Below are positions 36,576-45,522 of a stretch of DNA of 64,000 bases, in pieces. The DNA comes from Limnoglobus roseus (GTDB lineage Bacteria > Planctomycetota > Planctomycetia > Gemmatales > Gemmataceae): positions 3,162,001-3,226,000 of the forward strand of contig NZ_CP042425.1 in assembly GCF_008254045.1 (NCBI RefSeq), read 5' to 3'. Under the pieces are notes generated by a model that ran no database searches, had not been told where the DNA came from, and was given only the letters and a program-made list of their open reading frames with translations. The translations under genes were made by a program, and so were the position numbers. The stretch's first letter is position 1. Each line of letters begins with the position of its first letter.

Positions 36576-37193
36576 ATGACCATCAACGATATCCCGAGCG
36601 AACAGTGGACCCTCGAACAACTCGGCCAGCAAGCCAAGTTGCTCTTGGAAGAGACAGCCGAAATCGCGTGGAAGCTGGGCCGGATCTTCATCATCGCCAA
36701 GGCGAAGTGCAAGCACGGCCAGTGGGGAAAGTGGCAGAAGGCGAACCTGCCCCGCATGTCGGCAACGACGATTGGCCGTTACCGAAAGGTGGCGGGACTG
36801 CCGTTCGAAGAGGTGCGGGGCAAACAACTCCAAGAGGTGTATCGCATCCTCGGCATCATCGACGACGCCGACGACGCGGAAGAGGCCGAGGTGGTAGAGA
36901 CACCATTGGCCGCGACGACCACACCGCTGTCGGCGACCACCACGTCAGTCACACCAGAGCCAGTGGAGCAGGAGGAGGACTTCGGGCCAGATGCCGAGGA
37001 TCACGCCCACATCATCGACGACATCGACGCGAAAGTGGAGCAGATCGTGTCGGCGTGGCCGCAGACCACGATGGCGATCAAGCGGGCGTGCCTCGACCTC
37101 AGTGACGCGCTCGACCTTCCTGAACTCGATGTGGAAACCGCCGTGAAACTACTCGTTCAGGCGATGACGCGGCCAGCACTGGCCGCAGCATAA
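36576..37193 (+). CDS. DUF3102-like mobile-element protein
   Basis: The start at 36576 has GGAG 7 nt upstream and gives 205 residues. Residues about 25-75 match DUF3102: AEIAWKLGRIFIIAKAKCKHGQWGKW then MSATTIGRYRKVAGLP, an HTH-like segment seen in phage and plasmid proteins. An acidic, Thr/Pro-rich linker follows, then a helical end. It lies directly upstream of the serine recombinase on the same strand and is probably a DNA-binding accessory of the element. Confidence 0.78.
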   Translation: MTINDIPSEQWTLEQLGQQAKLLLEETAEIAWKLGRIFIIAKAKCKHGQWGKWQKANLPRMSATTIGRYRKVAGLPFEEVRGKQLQEVYRILGIIDDADDAEEAEVVETPLAATTTPLSATTTSVTPEPVEQEEDFGPDAEDHAHIIDDIDAKVEQIVSAWPQTTMAIKRACLDLSDALDLPELDVETAVKLLVQAMTRPALAAA

Positions 37194-37286
37194 TCTCGTT
37201 CACAACGGGCCGAGTTCCCCTTGGCCCGTTGTTTCTCCCACACACTTCGTTATTCTGACAACGACCGCACCCATAGGAACTGTCGC

Positions 37287-39140
37287 ATGGACACTTTCAT
37301 CGGCCCGTTTGCTTGGTACGTTCGACGTTCCGACAGTAAGTCTGACCTCGACCGCCAACGCAAACTCTTGTCTGACTGGTGCGCATCGAACACGATCACC
37401 GTCCCAGACCTGTACCGCTATGAGGACACGGGATCACGCGACCTTTCGGACAAGCGGCCCAATTTCCAACGACTCATCAAAGACGCACAAGCGAAGAGGT
37501 TCAAAACGATTCTGGTAGCATCTTTTGACCGCTTCGGCATGGAAGACACTGACGAAGCGGGCCACTATCGGCGGGTGTTGAACAAGTCGGGCGTCATCCT
37601 GTACAGCATCGAACCCGACGAAGGCGACCTTACCGCGAAGGATCAGGCCACCATCATCAAGTTGTTCTTCAAGGCCGAGGCATCCCGAATTGAACAACAG
37701 AAGAAGGGCAGTCGCAGCATTACGGGGAAGGCCAGCCAACTGCAAAAGGCCCACAGTTTCATGGGAGGAGCCGTGCCGTATGGGTACGACAAGAAGTGCG
37801 TGACCGCGACCGGGGAACTCCTCTGGACTCTCCACTATCTGACACCCGGTAAGCGGGTCGCCCACATGCCCGACGGCACCCACAGGAACTTCTTCGGTGA
37901 CAAGAACAGTCACCCTGTTAAGGCCCGCTCCGACCGCGTGATTCTTGTGCCGTCCCGTGACACCACGAGGATTGACGCCATCAAGACCATGTTCGACTTG
38001 TGGACGCGGTTCGACCTTTCCATCCTGACCGTGTGCAAGCGGTTGAACGGCAGCGGGCACCGGCATTACGGCGACCTCTGGAAAGCCCATACAGTCCGGG
38101 GGATTCTGGCGAACGAGGTGTATGCCGGTTCGGTCGTTTACAACCGCCGCAAACACGGGCGATTCGCCGCGAGTGAGAACGGGCGGGAGGTTCACCATGC
38201 CTACAAGGACAAGCACACCAAGTACAAGCGTGACGTATCGAAGTGGATCGTGATACCCAACACCCACGAACCACTCATCGAGCGGAAAGCGTTCGACAAG
38301 TCCACGGCCAAGTTGACCGCGTTGGAGCGGACGAAGACAATCGCCCCCCGTCACGCCGACTTGTGGCTGCGGCGGTTCGCGTTCTGCGGCCACTGCGGAC
38401 AGCAGATGCACGCACGGCACGTCGGTGGGCACCCGTACCTCATTTGTGGCGTCCGCAAACGAGAAGTCAGCATCGGGGCCACACCGACTTGCCAGTTCAA
38501 CAGCGTCCGTGCTGAGGTGCTAGAGAAGCAGGTGGCCGAACACTTCCGCGATCTGTTCGCCAAGTTGAAAGACGGCGATAGGGAAACCGTCGCCAAGCTG
38601 GAAGCCAAGATCGACACCGAACTCGGGTTCTACCGTGACAAGTGGCTGAAAATGGAAGAAGAACTTGTGCCGTTGGCGGTGCGGTTCGGCCTACCTCTCG
38701 ACGAAGACCGGCTCTTGATAGAGACGATCCGAGAAGCATCCCGCGACCGAGAGGAAGTGAGGCACGCGCAGGCTGAGTTCTTCTTCAGCCGCGACAATCG
38801 CATCAAGGAGGAACTGGCGACCAAGAAGGCCGAACACGTCAGCATTACAGAGAAGTGGGCGACCGCCAGCGGGCCGCAGGCACCCATTTTGAAGAAGATG
38901 TGCGACCGCCTCGAAACAGACATAGCCGATCTAGAAGGGCAAATTTTCGAGCGATGGACAGCGGACATCCGACAACGTATCGCTGCCATCGACCAATTGA
39001 AACTTTCTCTCGGCAGCATCAGCGACCGCATGAAGACCGCAGATGGCACGGCCAAGTCGGAAGCCTTGCGGGAAGTACTCGGGCGGTTGAATGTTCATTT
39101 CGCCTTGAAATCAGGGCCGAAAGCCAAGTCTCGTGTTTAA
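37287..39140 (+). CDS. Large serine recombinase
   Basis: The start at 37287 gives 617 residues. The catalytic Ser15 is in AWYVRRSDSKSD, with DRQRKLLSDWC and the second Arg region LVASFDRFG of the resolvase domain. A recombinase domain follows (GAVPYGYDK, VCKRLNGSGHRHYGDLWKAHTVRGILANEVYAG), then a zinc ribbon (CGHCGQQMHARH...C) and a long coiled coil. Such enzymes integrate and excise elements between attP and attB. A dyad lies 32 nt after its stop, at the break in the terminase gene. Confidence 0.95.
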   Translation: MDTFIGPFAWYVRRSDSKSDLDRQRKLLSDWCASNTITVPDLYRYEDTGSRDLSDKRPNFQRLIKDAQAKRFKTILVASFDRFGMEDTDEAGHYRRVLNKSGVILYSIEPDEGDLTAKDQATIIKLFFKAEASRIEQQKKGSRSITGKASQLQKAHSFMGGAVPYGYDKKCVTATGELLWTLHYLTPGKRVAHMPDGTHRNFFGDKNSHPVKARSDRVILVPSRDTTRIDAIKTMFDLWTRFDLSILTVCKRLNGSGHRHYGDLWKAHTVRGILANEVYAGSVVYNRRKHGRFAASENGREVHHAYKDKHTKYKRDVSKWIVIPNTHEPLIERKAFDKSTAKLTALERTKTIAPRHADLWLRRFAFCGHCGQQMHARHVGGHPYLICGVRKREVSIGATPTCQFNSVRAEVLEKQVAEHFRDLFAKLKDGDRETVAKLEAKIDTELGFYRDKWLKMEEELVPLAVRFGLPLDEDRLLIETIREASRDREEVRHAQAEFFFSRDNRIKEELATKKAEHVSITEKWATASGPQAPILKKMCDRLETDIADLEGQIFERWTADIRQRIAAIDQLKLSLGSISDRMKTADGTAKSEALREVLGRLNVHFALKSGPKAKSRV

Positions 39141-39789
39141 CGATGCGAGTTTGTCTATTGTGACAGTTCTTCTGTTCACGCCACGGTGTGAACAGCCCCC
39201 AGAATCGGCCGTCGGGTTCCAGCAGGTTTAGCAGGTTGTCGTGGAAGAAGCCCGTCACCTTGTCCCGCTCGGCCTTGCTCGCGACGGCGGCCACATCGAC
39301 CACGTCATCGCACACCAGCAAGTCGGCCCGCGCGCCGGTCGAACCCGACCCGACGCCGAAGGCGGCCACGCTCGGCCCGATCACGTCCGCCGGCCGCTCG
39401 ACCGTGAAGGCATCGGCGGCCCACGGCTGCGCCGGCAGGAGGTACGGGAAGACCATTCGCAAGTATCGGTTGGCCTTGATCGCGTCGCGAAGGAACCGCG
39501 TCCGCTCGGCCGCGAGTGCGTCCGTCGAGCAGACGAGTTTCACCCGCAGGTTCGGTCGGTGGCCGAGTTCCCAGAGGATGCGGCCGCAGACTTGTGTGCT
39601 CTTGCCGTGGTCGCGGGGCAGTTCGATCAGGGCTTTGCGGTGGGCCGTCAGGAAGAGTTGCAGGTCGCGATGGAACGGGGCTTGTTGGATCGCCCGGCCG
39701 ACGGGGTCGGTGAAGCAGAACTCGATGAACTCATTCGGCCCGCGCCGGCTCGCCGCGATCTGGTGTTGCAGGGCCAGCATCAGTTCCAT
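39019..39789 (-). pseudogene. Terminase large subunit truncated at the recombinase element boundary
   Basis: The frame from about 39789 encodes LALQHQIAASRRGPNEFIEF, Walker A ELPRDHGKST, VKLVCSTDALAAERTRFLRD and DLLVCDDVVD (Walker B), up to GRFWGLFTPW at about 39190. In relatives this continues to a nuclease domain; here the remaining codons overlap the end of the recombinase gene and make no sense. So the gene was cut where the recombinase element joins. The C-terminal half is not found in the window. Confidence 0.8.
39172..39195. other. Candidate attachment site: dyad CTGTTCAC-GCCACGGT-GTGAACAG
   Basis: Perfect 8-bp arms flank an 8-nt core. It lies 32 nt past the recombinase stop and exactly where the terminase frame loses similarity, as expected for an att junction of a large serine recombinase element. 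The partner site is not proven. Confidence 0.55.
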
Positions 39790-40228
39790 CCGCGGGCGGA
39801 ACTCGTCGGAGTTCGCGGAGCAGGGTCGTGACTTCTTCATCGGTCAATCCTCCCACGAACTCGGCCAGCGCCGCGACCGGCGGCGGCACCTTTGGCCCGC
39901 GCGTCGGCTTCGCCCGCGTCCGCGGCTTCTGTTTGAGGGCGGCGAACTTGATGAGCGCCGCGGCCGCCTCCCGGCTGGTCTTCTCGTCGTCGGACCGCAA
40001 CTGCCGCCGCAGCGTCAGCACCGATTCGGCCGTGGCCTCTTGGGCCACCTGCCCCTCCGCGTCGCGGACCGCCTTCCGCCACTCGCGGGGGTACGTCCGC
40101 ACCCACTCGCGGACGGTTTTCTCGGCCCGGCCGACGTCCTTCGCGATGGCGTCCCACGACGACCCGCGGACCCGCAACTCGGCCGCCCGAAGGAACAGTG
40201 TGGGGGATGGTGGTTTCGCCGCCGACAT
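39731..40228 (-). CDS. Terminase small-subunit-like HTH protein
   Basis: The 165-residue protein begins MSAAKPPSPTLFLRAAELRVRG, with an HTH at about residues 20-45 (SSWDAIAKDVGRAEKTVREWV), then a helical middle and a Pro/Ala/Asp-rich tail. It overlaps the start of the truncated terminase large subunit on the same strand. It is high-GC like the host, so this prophage remnant is older than the other island parts. Confidence 0.72.
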   Translation of the reverse strand: MSAAKPPSPTLFLRAAELRVRGSSWDAIAKDVGRAEKTVREWVRTYPREWRKAVRDAEGQVAQEATAESVLTLRRQLRSDDEKTSREAAAALIKFAALKQKPRTRAKPTRGPKVPPPVAALAEFVGGLTDEEVTTLLRELRRVPPADGTDAGPATPDRGEPARAE

Positions 40229-40361
40229 GGTGAAGCCCTCGCCGACCTCGCCCGAAGTGACAGTCGAGTGTCAGCGAAGAGTAAGCTCGAAATGAACAAA
40301 TGTCAACTGCGTGGGGCTTTGTCTAGCGAATCGAAGGCTTGTACACCGAGGCGGTCGCTGG

Positions 40362-40766
40362 CTAGGGATTGGTGTTCGTTACAGGTGAGTCGTCATTGCC
40401 GAAGGCGGCCCAACAAGACCACATCAACAAGGCGATCGATGCTGGTATCTCGCAACATATCAGCGATAGCCCCATCGTGCCTGCGAACTCAAAGCGGGAG
40501 ACGATCAGCGCAATCAGCAACGTGGCCCACAGGGAACCATTTATCGGCCCCCACCTCATGATGGCGACTGATGACGCACAGAAGAAAAGCGCCACCCAGC
40601 AGACATCAATCGCATCGTCCCAGAACGTGTATGGCGGGTGCTCCCTATGCCCGCACTGGCAGAAGTGGCGGGCGAAGCAGCCGACGTATCCGACAAAGCC
40701 GAGAAGGTAAAGGACTGTGAAGAGCGGCCCCCATCGGGCGATGCGGGGTACGTCAGGGAACCGCAT
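40362..40766 (-). CDS. Four-helix membrane protein, hypothetical
   Basis: The 134-residue product has four hydrophobic segments (FTVLYLLGFVGYVGCF, VCWVALFFCASSVAIM, LWATLLIALIVSRF, SLICCEIPASIALLMW) and several cysteines including HFCQCGH. No family is recognised. The ribosome site is weak, so the call rests on the continuous membrane-protein pattern. Confidence 0.55.
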   Translation of the reverse strand: MRFPDVPRIARWGPLFTVLYLLGFVGYVGCFARHFCQCGHREHPPYTFWDDAIDVCWVALFFCASSVAIMRWGPINGSLWATLLIALIVSRFEFAGTMGLSLICCEIPASIALLMWSCWAAFGNDDSPVTNTNP

Positions 40767-41140
40767 GAGAATCGCTCAACCAGGTCCGACGGGGAAGCCA
40801 TACCTCTACCGACCCGCGAAGGGCAAAAAAATTCCCGCCATCTTCCCACGCCGCGGCCGGCGATGCAACGGGGAGGGCAAGTTCTTCAGGAACAAGACTT
40901 GATCGAGGCAAGGCGAAGGAACTGTTATCGGATTGCAACCCGGCGATTTGGTGATTGCAGCTTCGGATCATTCTTGGCCAAAGGCGATTTTGAGCGGGGC
41001 GAGCGTATCCGAATTCAATTGCTACTGGCCCTGTCGGAGAGACAACGATATCTTGTCGTAAGGCACTAGATTCCCGAGACTTACAAGAATTCGTTTAGCG
41101 GACCACTCCGGCTTCGTGCTGTGTCCCGGTGCCTCCACTC
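40767..41140. other. Gene-poor stretch with decayed coding remnants and a tRNA-like 3' end
   Basis: No intact gene is seen. A plus-strand stretch near 40940-41065 reads FLAKGDFERGERIRIQLLLA, resembling a worn TIGR02996 domain. At 41124-41139 the sequence TCCCGGTGCCTCCACT looks like the 3' end of a tRNA or tmRNA, and an intrinsic terminator follows at once. It may be the right edge of the island. Confidence 0.4.
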
Positions 41141-41175
41141 AGGGCCACTGGCGAATGATCGCCGTGGCCCTTTTT
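41141..41175 (+). terminator. Intrinsic terminator
   Basis: AGGGCCAC pairs with GTGGCCCT around TGGCGAATGATCGCC and is followed by TTTTC. No intact gene precedes it on the plus strand, so it probably belonged to a disrupted RNA gene. Confidence 0.75.
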
Positions 41176-41200
41176 CATTGTCCTGCCGAGGAAATGCCCT

Positions 41201-41371
41201 ATGACCTTGAACGCCGACCAACTGCTGGCCCGCCTGTACGCCCTGCGGAAAGACTACGCCGACGACCCGGAGGACGAGACGTATCAGGCACTCCACGCGG
41301 CCTTCATGTTCATCTCGTACAACGTCGGCGCGTTCAAGGAATACGTGAAACAAGAGGCCGAAAAGAAGTGA
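41201..41371 (+). CDS. Small conserved-looking protein, 56 residues
   Basis: The ATG at 41201 follows GAGGAA by 7 nt. The product MTLNADQLLARLYALRKDYA... is helical and acidic and ends EYVKQEAEKK. A perfect terminator hairpin begins 2 nt after the stop. Strong codon bias and a clean start and stop support it as real. Function is unknown. Confidence 0.7.
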   Translation: MTLNADQLLARLYALRKDYADDPEDETYQALHAAFMFISYNVGAFKEYVKQEAEKK

Positions 41372-41372
41372 C

Positions 41373-41408
41373 CCGAAAGCCCCGGCACGATCGTGCCGGG
41401 GCTTTCGG
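41373..41408. terminator. Perfect 36-bp palindrome between convergent genes
   Basis: Arms 41373-41390 and 41391-41408 are fully complementary. It lies between the small plus-strand gene and the 3' end of ispG, suited to terminate both. Confidence 0.8.
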
Positions 41409-41410
41409 AC

Positions 41411-42592
41411 TCACGCGCTCACGACCGGCAGTTTTCGCCGGCCCAACCCCTCGGCGTCCTTCTCCTTGGGCAGCCGATGTTGGTTGGTCTTCTCCCAGTC
41501 GGCGAGTTCGACCATGAGCGCGTCGACGATCTCCTCTTCCTTCACCCGGCGGACCATCTCGCCGTTGCGGAAGATCATCCCCTGGCCGTTGCCGGCCGCG
41601 ATGCCGATGTCCGCCTCGCGGGCCTCGCCGGGGCCGTTCACCACGCACCCCAGCACGCTGATCTTCACCGGCAGCCGCTTGCCGTTCAGCCGCACTTCGA
41701 GTTCCGCGATGATCTTCTCCAGGTCGATGGCCAACCGCCCGCACGTTGGGCAGGCGATCAATTCCGGGCGGCGGACGCGGCGTTGCGTGGCTTGCAGAAT
41801 GTCGAACGCGGCCGCGATCTCCGGCACCGGGTCGCCGAGCAGCGAAATGCGGATCGTGTCGCCGATGCCGTCGAGCAGGATCGGGGCGAGGCCGGCCGCA
41901 CTCTTCGTCACCGCGTAGGGCGGCTTGCCGGCTTCCGTGATGCCGATGTGCGTTGGGTAGTCGGCCAACTTCGCGAACAGCCGGTACGACTCGACAGCCA
42001 CCAGCACGTCGCTCGATTTCAGCGACACGATGATGTCGCGGAAGCCTTCGCTCTCGCAAATCTCGATCGACCGCAGAGCGCTCTCCACGATCGCCGGCGG
42101 GCACGGGAAGCCGTACTTCTCGATCAGTTCCTTTTCCAGCGATCCCGCGTTCACGCCGATGCGGATGGGCAGCCCCTTGTCCTTCGCCTTCCGCACCACC
42201 TGCCGGAAGCGTTCTTCCGTGCCGATGTTGCCGGGGTTCAGGCGAATCTTATCCACCGGGTGGTCGAGGGCGGCCAGGGCCATCTTGTAGTCGAAGTGAA
42301 TGTCGCAGATAAGGGGGATGTTGATCCGCTCCTTGATCTTCGACAACGCCCCCGCGTCCTCCGGCTTCGGCACAGTCACCCGCACGAGTTCGCACCCGGC
42401 CTCTTCGAGTGCGAGAATCTGCTTGATCGTGCCTTCCACGTCGTAGGTGTCGGTGGTGGTCATCGACTGTACGCGGACGGGCTCGTCGCCGCCGATGCCG
42501 ACGCCGCCGACCTGCACCACGCGGGTCTTGTGCCGCGGCCGGCCGGGCACCTTCGGGGCGGTTTCGAGGACGCTGTAATCGAAGCGGGCCAT
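41411..42592 (-). CDS. ispG: 4-hydroxy-3-methylbut-2-enyl-diphosphate synthase
   Basis: The 393-residue enzyme makes HMBPP in the MEP isoprenoid pathway. Typical motifs are VQSMTTTDTYDVEGT, CDIHFDYKMAL, KIRLNPGNIG and RIGVNAGSL. The [4Fe-4S] ligands lie in LIACPTCGR and SVLGCVVNGPGEA. It is the short bacterial form without the plant/Chlamydia insert. Single gene. Confidence 0.97.
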   Translation of the reverse strand: MARFDYSVLETAPKVPGRPRHKTRVVQVGGVGIGGDEPVRVQSMTTTDTYDVEGTIKQILALEEAGCELVRVTVPKPEDAGALSKIKERINIPLICDIHFDYKMALAALDHPVDKIRLNPGNIGTEERFRQVVRKAKDKGLPIRIGVNAGSLEKELIEKYGFPCPPAIVESALRSIEICESEGFRDIIVSLKSSDVLVAVESYRLFAKLADYPTHIGITEAGKPPYAVTKSAAGLAPILLDGIGDTIRISLLGDPVPEIAAAFDILQATQRRVRRPELIACPTCGRLAIDLEKIIAELEVRLNGKRLPVKISVLGCVVNGPGEAREADIGIAAGNGQGMIFRNGEMVRRVKEEEIVDALMVELADWEKTNQHRLPKEKDAEGLGRRKLPVVSA

Positions 42593-42713
42593 GTTGCTCT
42601 CCGTGCCGGAATAACCGTTGTTAGTGTACGACGATCACCGAAATCGCGTCTACGCCAGCGAACCCACTGACCTCGGCGGTGTCCCTTGGCCCAACTCGCA
42701 CTAGAGGCAACCC

Positions 42714-43892
42714 ATGCCGCCGCTCTCGGATTTCACGGCCGACCACCGGCTCCTCGTCACCGCCGCGGCCCAGGCCGCCGGGTTCCGCGACCCGGTCGCG
42801 TTCGACGCTGACGACTTCGAGCACTACCTGCTCAAGAAGGCCAACCGCGGCCGATTCGTGCCGCTCGACGGGGTGTTCATTCGCGACTGGGACCCCGACT
42901 TCCGAAAGACCTGGCCGGGGATGAACTTCGGCCTCCGTCTCTACCACCTGTCCGGCATCACCTTCGTCCGCAGCTACGTCGGCTGCGCCATCAAGGAGTA
43001 CGGCAGCGGCTACGACTTCCTCGTCTGCGACCGCTCCGACTACACCCGCCTCTACCGCCTCGCGAAGAAACTCCGCCGCGACGCCGCCCCTCCCAACCTG
43101 CCGCCGGTGATGGCCGCCGACGTGCAGGACAAGCTCTGGCAAAACACCATCGGCTACCTCGAACCGAAGAACCTCGCGCAGATCCGCCGGTTCGGCGGCC
43201 GGGCGAAACGCGGCCTGTTGCTGACCGGCCCGCCGGGCAACGGCAAGACGAGCGCGTGCCGGTGGATTTACCAGGAGTGCGTGCGGCGGAACTGGGACTA
43301 TCGCCTGGTGACGGCCGACGACTACGCATCCGCCCGCCGCGACGACGACCCGGGCGAGGCGGTGCGGGAACTGTTCAAGGTGTCGAAGCAGGGCGTGGTC
43401 TTCTTCGACGACCTGGACATCGCCCTGCGGGACCGTGACACGGTGAAGGAGACCGACGACCAGTCGGTGTTCCTGACGTGCCTCGACGGCATCAGCGGCA
43501 ACGAGGCCGTGGTGTACGTGTTCACAACGAACTGCGACATCAAGCTAATCGACCCCGCCTTCCGTCGGCCCGGCCGCATCGACCTGACGCTGCCGTTTCC
43601 GAAACCGAACGCCGACCTGCGCCGCCGGTTGGTGGAACGCTGGGACGCCGAGATTCGCGCCACGATCGGCGTCGAGTCGATCGTGGCCGACTCGGACGGC
43701 TTCAGCTTCGCGGAACTGGACGAGTTGAAGAACCTGTTGATCGTCCACTACCTGGAAACGCAGACGTGGGACTGGGACCGGGCGAAGCGGGTGTACCGCG
43801 AGAACCGGGCCGACCTGGCATCCGGCGGCAAATCGCGGCTCGTGGGCTTCGGGCTGGCGACGGTGAACGGCAACGGTCACGCAGGGAAGTGA
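42714..43892 (+). CDS. AAA+ ATPase (central, FtsH/BCS1-like fold)
   Basis: The 392-residue protein has an uncharacterised N-terminal domain of about 160 residues (with DGVFIRDWDPDFRKTWPGMNFG), then one AAA module: Walker A LLLTGPPGNGKTSACRW, Walker B GVVFFDDLDIAL, sensor VYVFTTNCD and the arginine region DPAFRRPGRIDL. A helical lid domain follows (ELDELKNLLIVHY). It has no protease domain or membrane helix. The substrate is unknown. Confidence 0.88.
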   Translation: MPPLSDFTADHRLLVTAAAQAAGFRDPVAFDADDFEHYLLKKANRGRFVPLDGVFIRDWDPDFRKTWPGMNFGLRLYHLSGITFVRSYVGCAIKEYGSGYDFLVCDRSDYTRLYRLAKKLRRDAAPPNLPPVMAADVQDKLWQNTIGYLEPKNLAQIRRFGGRAKRGLLLTGPPGNGKTSACRWIYQECVRRNWDYRLVTADDYASARRDDDPGEAVRELFKVSKQGVVFFDDLDIALRDRDTVKETDDQSVFLTCLDGISGNEAVVYVFTTNCDIKLIDPAFRRPGRIDLTLPFPKPNADLRRRLVERWDAEIRATIGVESIVADSDGFSFAELDELKNLLIVHYLETQTWDWDRAKRVYRENRADLASGGKSRLVGFGLATVNGNGHAGK

Positions 43893-43916
43893 CGGCCGAG
43901 CGGCGGCCGTGAGGTT

Positions 43917-45514
43917 TTAATCCCGCTGATCCTCGTGGAGAAAAAGCACTTTCGGGCGAGAGAATCTCAACCGCTCGATCTCGCCCTCAGATAACCGTGT
44001 CCCTCGCAGATCGCACCAAATCAAGCCCGGCAGCACTGACGGGTCTTCCAACCGGCGTCCGGTCAGGGCCGCGGCGTTGGTCGCCTTGAGGTCGAGGGCG
44101 ACCAGCCCCTGCATGTGTGCGGCCGTCACCAGTCGGGCGAGTTCGGCGTCGGTCAAGGCGACGCCGGCCAGTTGCAGATGCCGGAGTTGTGCAAAGGCCG
44201 TGTTGTCGGTCAGACTCGCGAGGGCGGGTGTGAGCTTGGCCGACCCGTTGATGCACAGGTGCCGCAACCGGGGCAACCGCATGGCCGCGAGCCAGTCCGA
44301 CCCGGCCCATCCCGGCGGTCCGATGGTGTTAATCAGATTCAAGGTTGTCAGCGACGGCCATCGGTTCGCGTCGACCAGGACGGACATCGTTTCCGGGTTT
44401 AACACGGCCGCATCGACCGTGAACTTTCGCAGACGTCGGGTCGCGTCTGGTGCCGGCGGACGGGACAAGACATGCCTCGTCACTTCGGCGTCGAACAAGC
44501 TGCATTCGAGCAGTTGAGGCAGCCATTCGAGCGATGTCAGGTGCGGAACACCTTCCCCGCGTATCCGGATGTCGGCGCGGATCAAGTTCGGGAAGTGGGA
44601 GCGGGCCAGCTTCTTCGCCGATCCGACCGACGGCGTGCCCCGCACGGTCAGGCTTCGTAACGTGGGGTGGCCGCCGGGCAGCAGGCCGGGTTGCCGCGTG
44701 TCGAACGTCTGGTCGAACTCGAACGCCTCCAGCCGCGGCATTTCGTTCAACAGACCGAACACTTGGTCCGCGTGGTGGCGGACGGGCACTGTCACCCGCA
44801 GCCGCTTCAGCCCGCGAATCCATTCTGCCCCCCACAGGGCGAGCCAGGCGGCGTCATTCGTCCAACTCGTCGGCGGCGCGCATTCGATCAGCCGGGGGAA
44901 GTCGCCGCGGGCCAGCCGCGCGAACCCGTCCGCAGTGGCCGACGAGTTGAGGGTCAACTTCCCCAGGCCTGCGGTCTCCCCGGCCCCGATGACCGCCCGG
45001 ACGAGGTCGTCCCCCCGGCGGTGCGCGGGCGGTCGGGATTCCTCCGACTCATACGCCGCATAATACAATTCCCGCAACTGACGGGTGGCCGGGCCGGCCA
45101 GTAAGGCGGTCAGTTGCTCGACGGAGTGGTCGAACAGGAACAGGCCGCGGGCGGCACACGTTCGGACCGCGACCTCCAGAGCAGCGGCGGGGCGGCCGGA
45201 ACCTGATCCTTATCGATCTGGATGAATTCCTCGAACCCGCGGTCGGTGTGATTGAGGTACGTCAGCCCTTCCGGTAGCGCGGGGAACTTGCCGGTGCAGC
45301 CGAGACTGAGTTCGAGGAGACGCTCCTCCATGTCCGCAAAGTCGTCCCCGTGCGGGTCGGAGGCTTGCCGGCATTGAAGGCGGATGTACTCCGCGCGAAG
45401 TGGCTCGCCGTTCTCCTCGAGCCAGTCTGCGTAGACCAACCGAGGCAGGTCATCATCCGCGTGGTTTACGACCGCAGCATAGAGTCCGGGATGAGTTACC
45501 GGGTTTAGACGCAT
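43917..45514 (-). pseudogene. TIGR02996/leucine-rich-repeat gene interrupted by a frameshift
   Basis: The first part (from ATG 45514) encodes a TIGR02996 repeat-companion domain: HPGLYAAVVNHADDDLPRLVYADWLEENGEPLRAEYIRLQC. Near 45185-45225 the frame changes: the sequence continues in another frame as ALEVAVRTCAARGLFLFDHS and runs through LRR-like repeats (LPRLRHLCINGSAKLTPALASL, FAQLRHLQLAGVALTDAELARL) to the stop at 43917. Restoring one base would give a protein of about 530 residues. It could be a real mutation or a sequencing error. Confidence 0.8.
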
Positions 45515-45522
45515 ACACAGAA

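Noticed and set aside
36536-39195. A 2.6-kb minimal recombinase element ending in the two GCCACGGTG dyads
   Set aside because: Joining the outer flanks does not restore the terminase reading in a recognisable way, so the left boundary is not established.
40860-41140. A complete tmRNA gene before the terminator at 41141
   Set aside because: No matching 5' acceptor strand and no tag-peptide frame; only the last 16 nt look tRNA-like.
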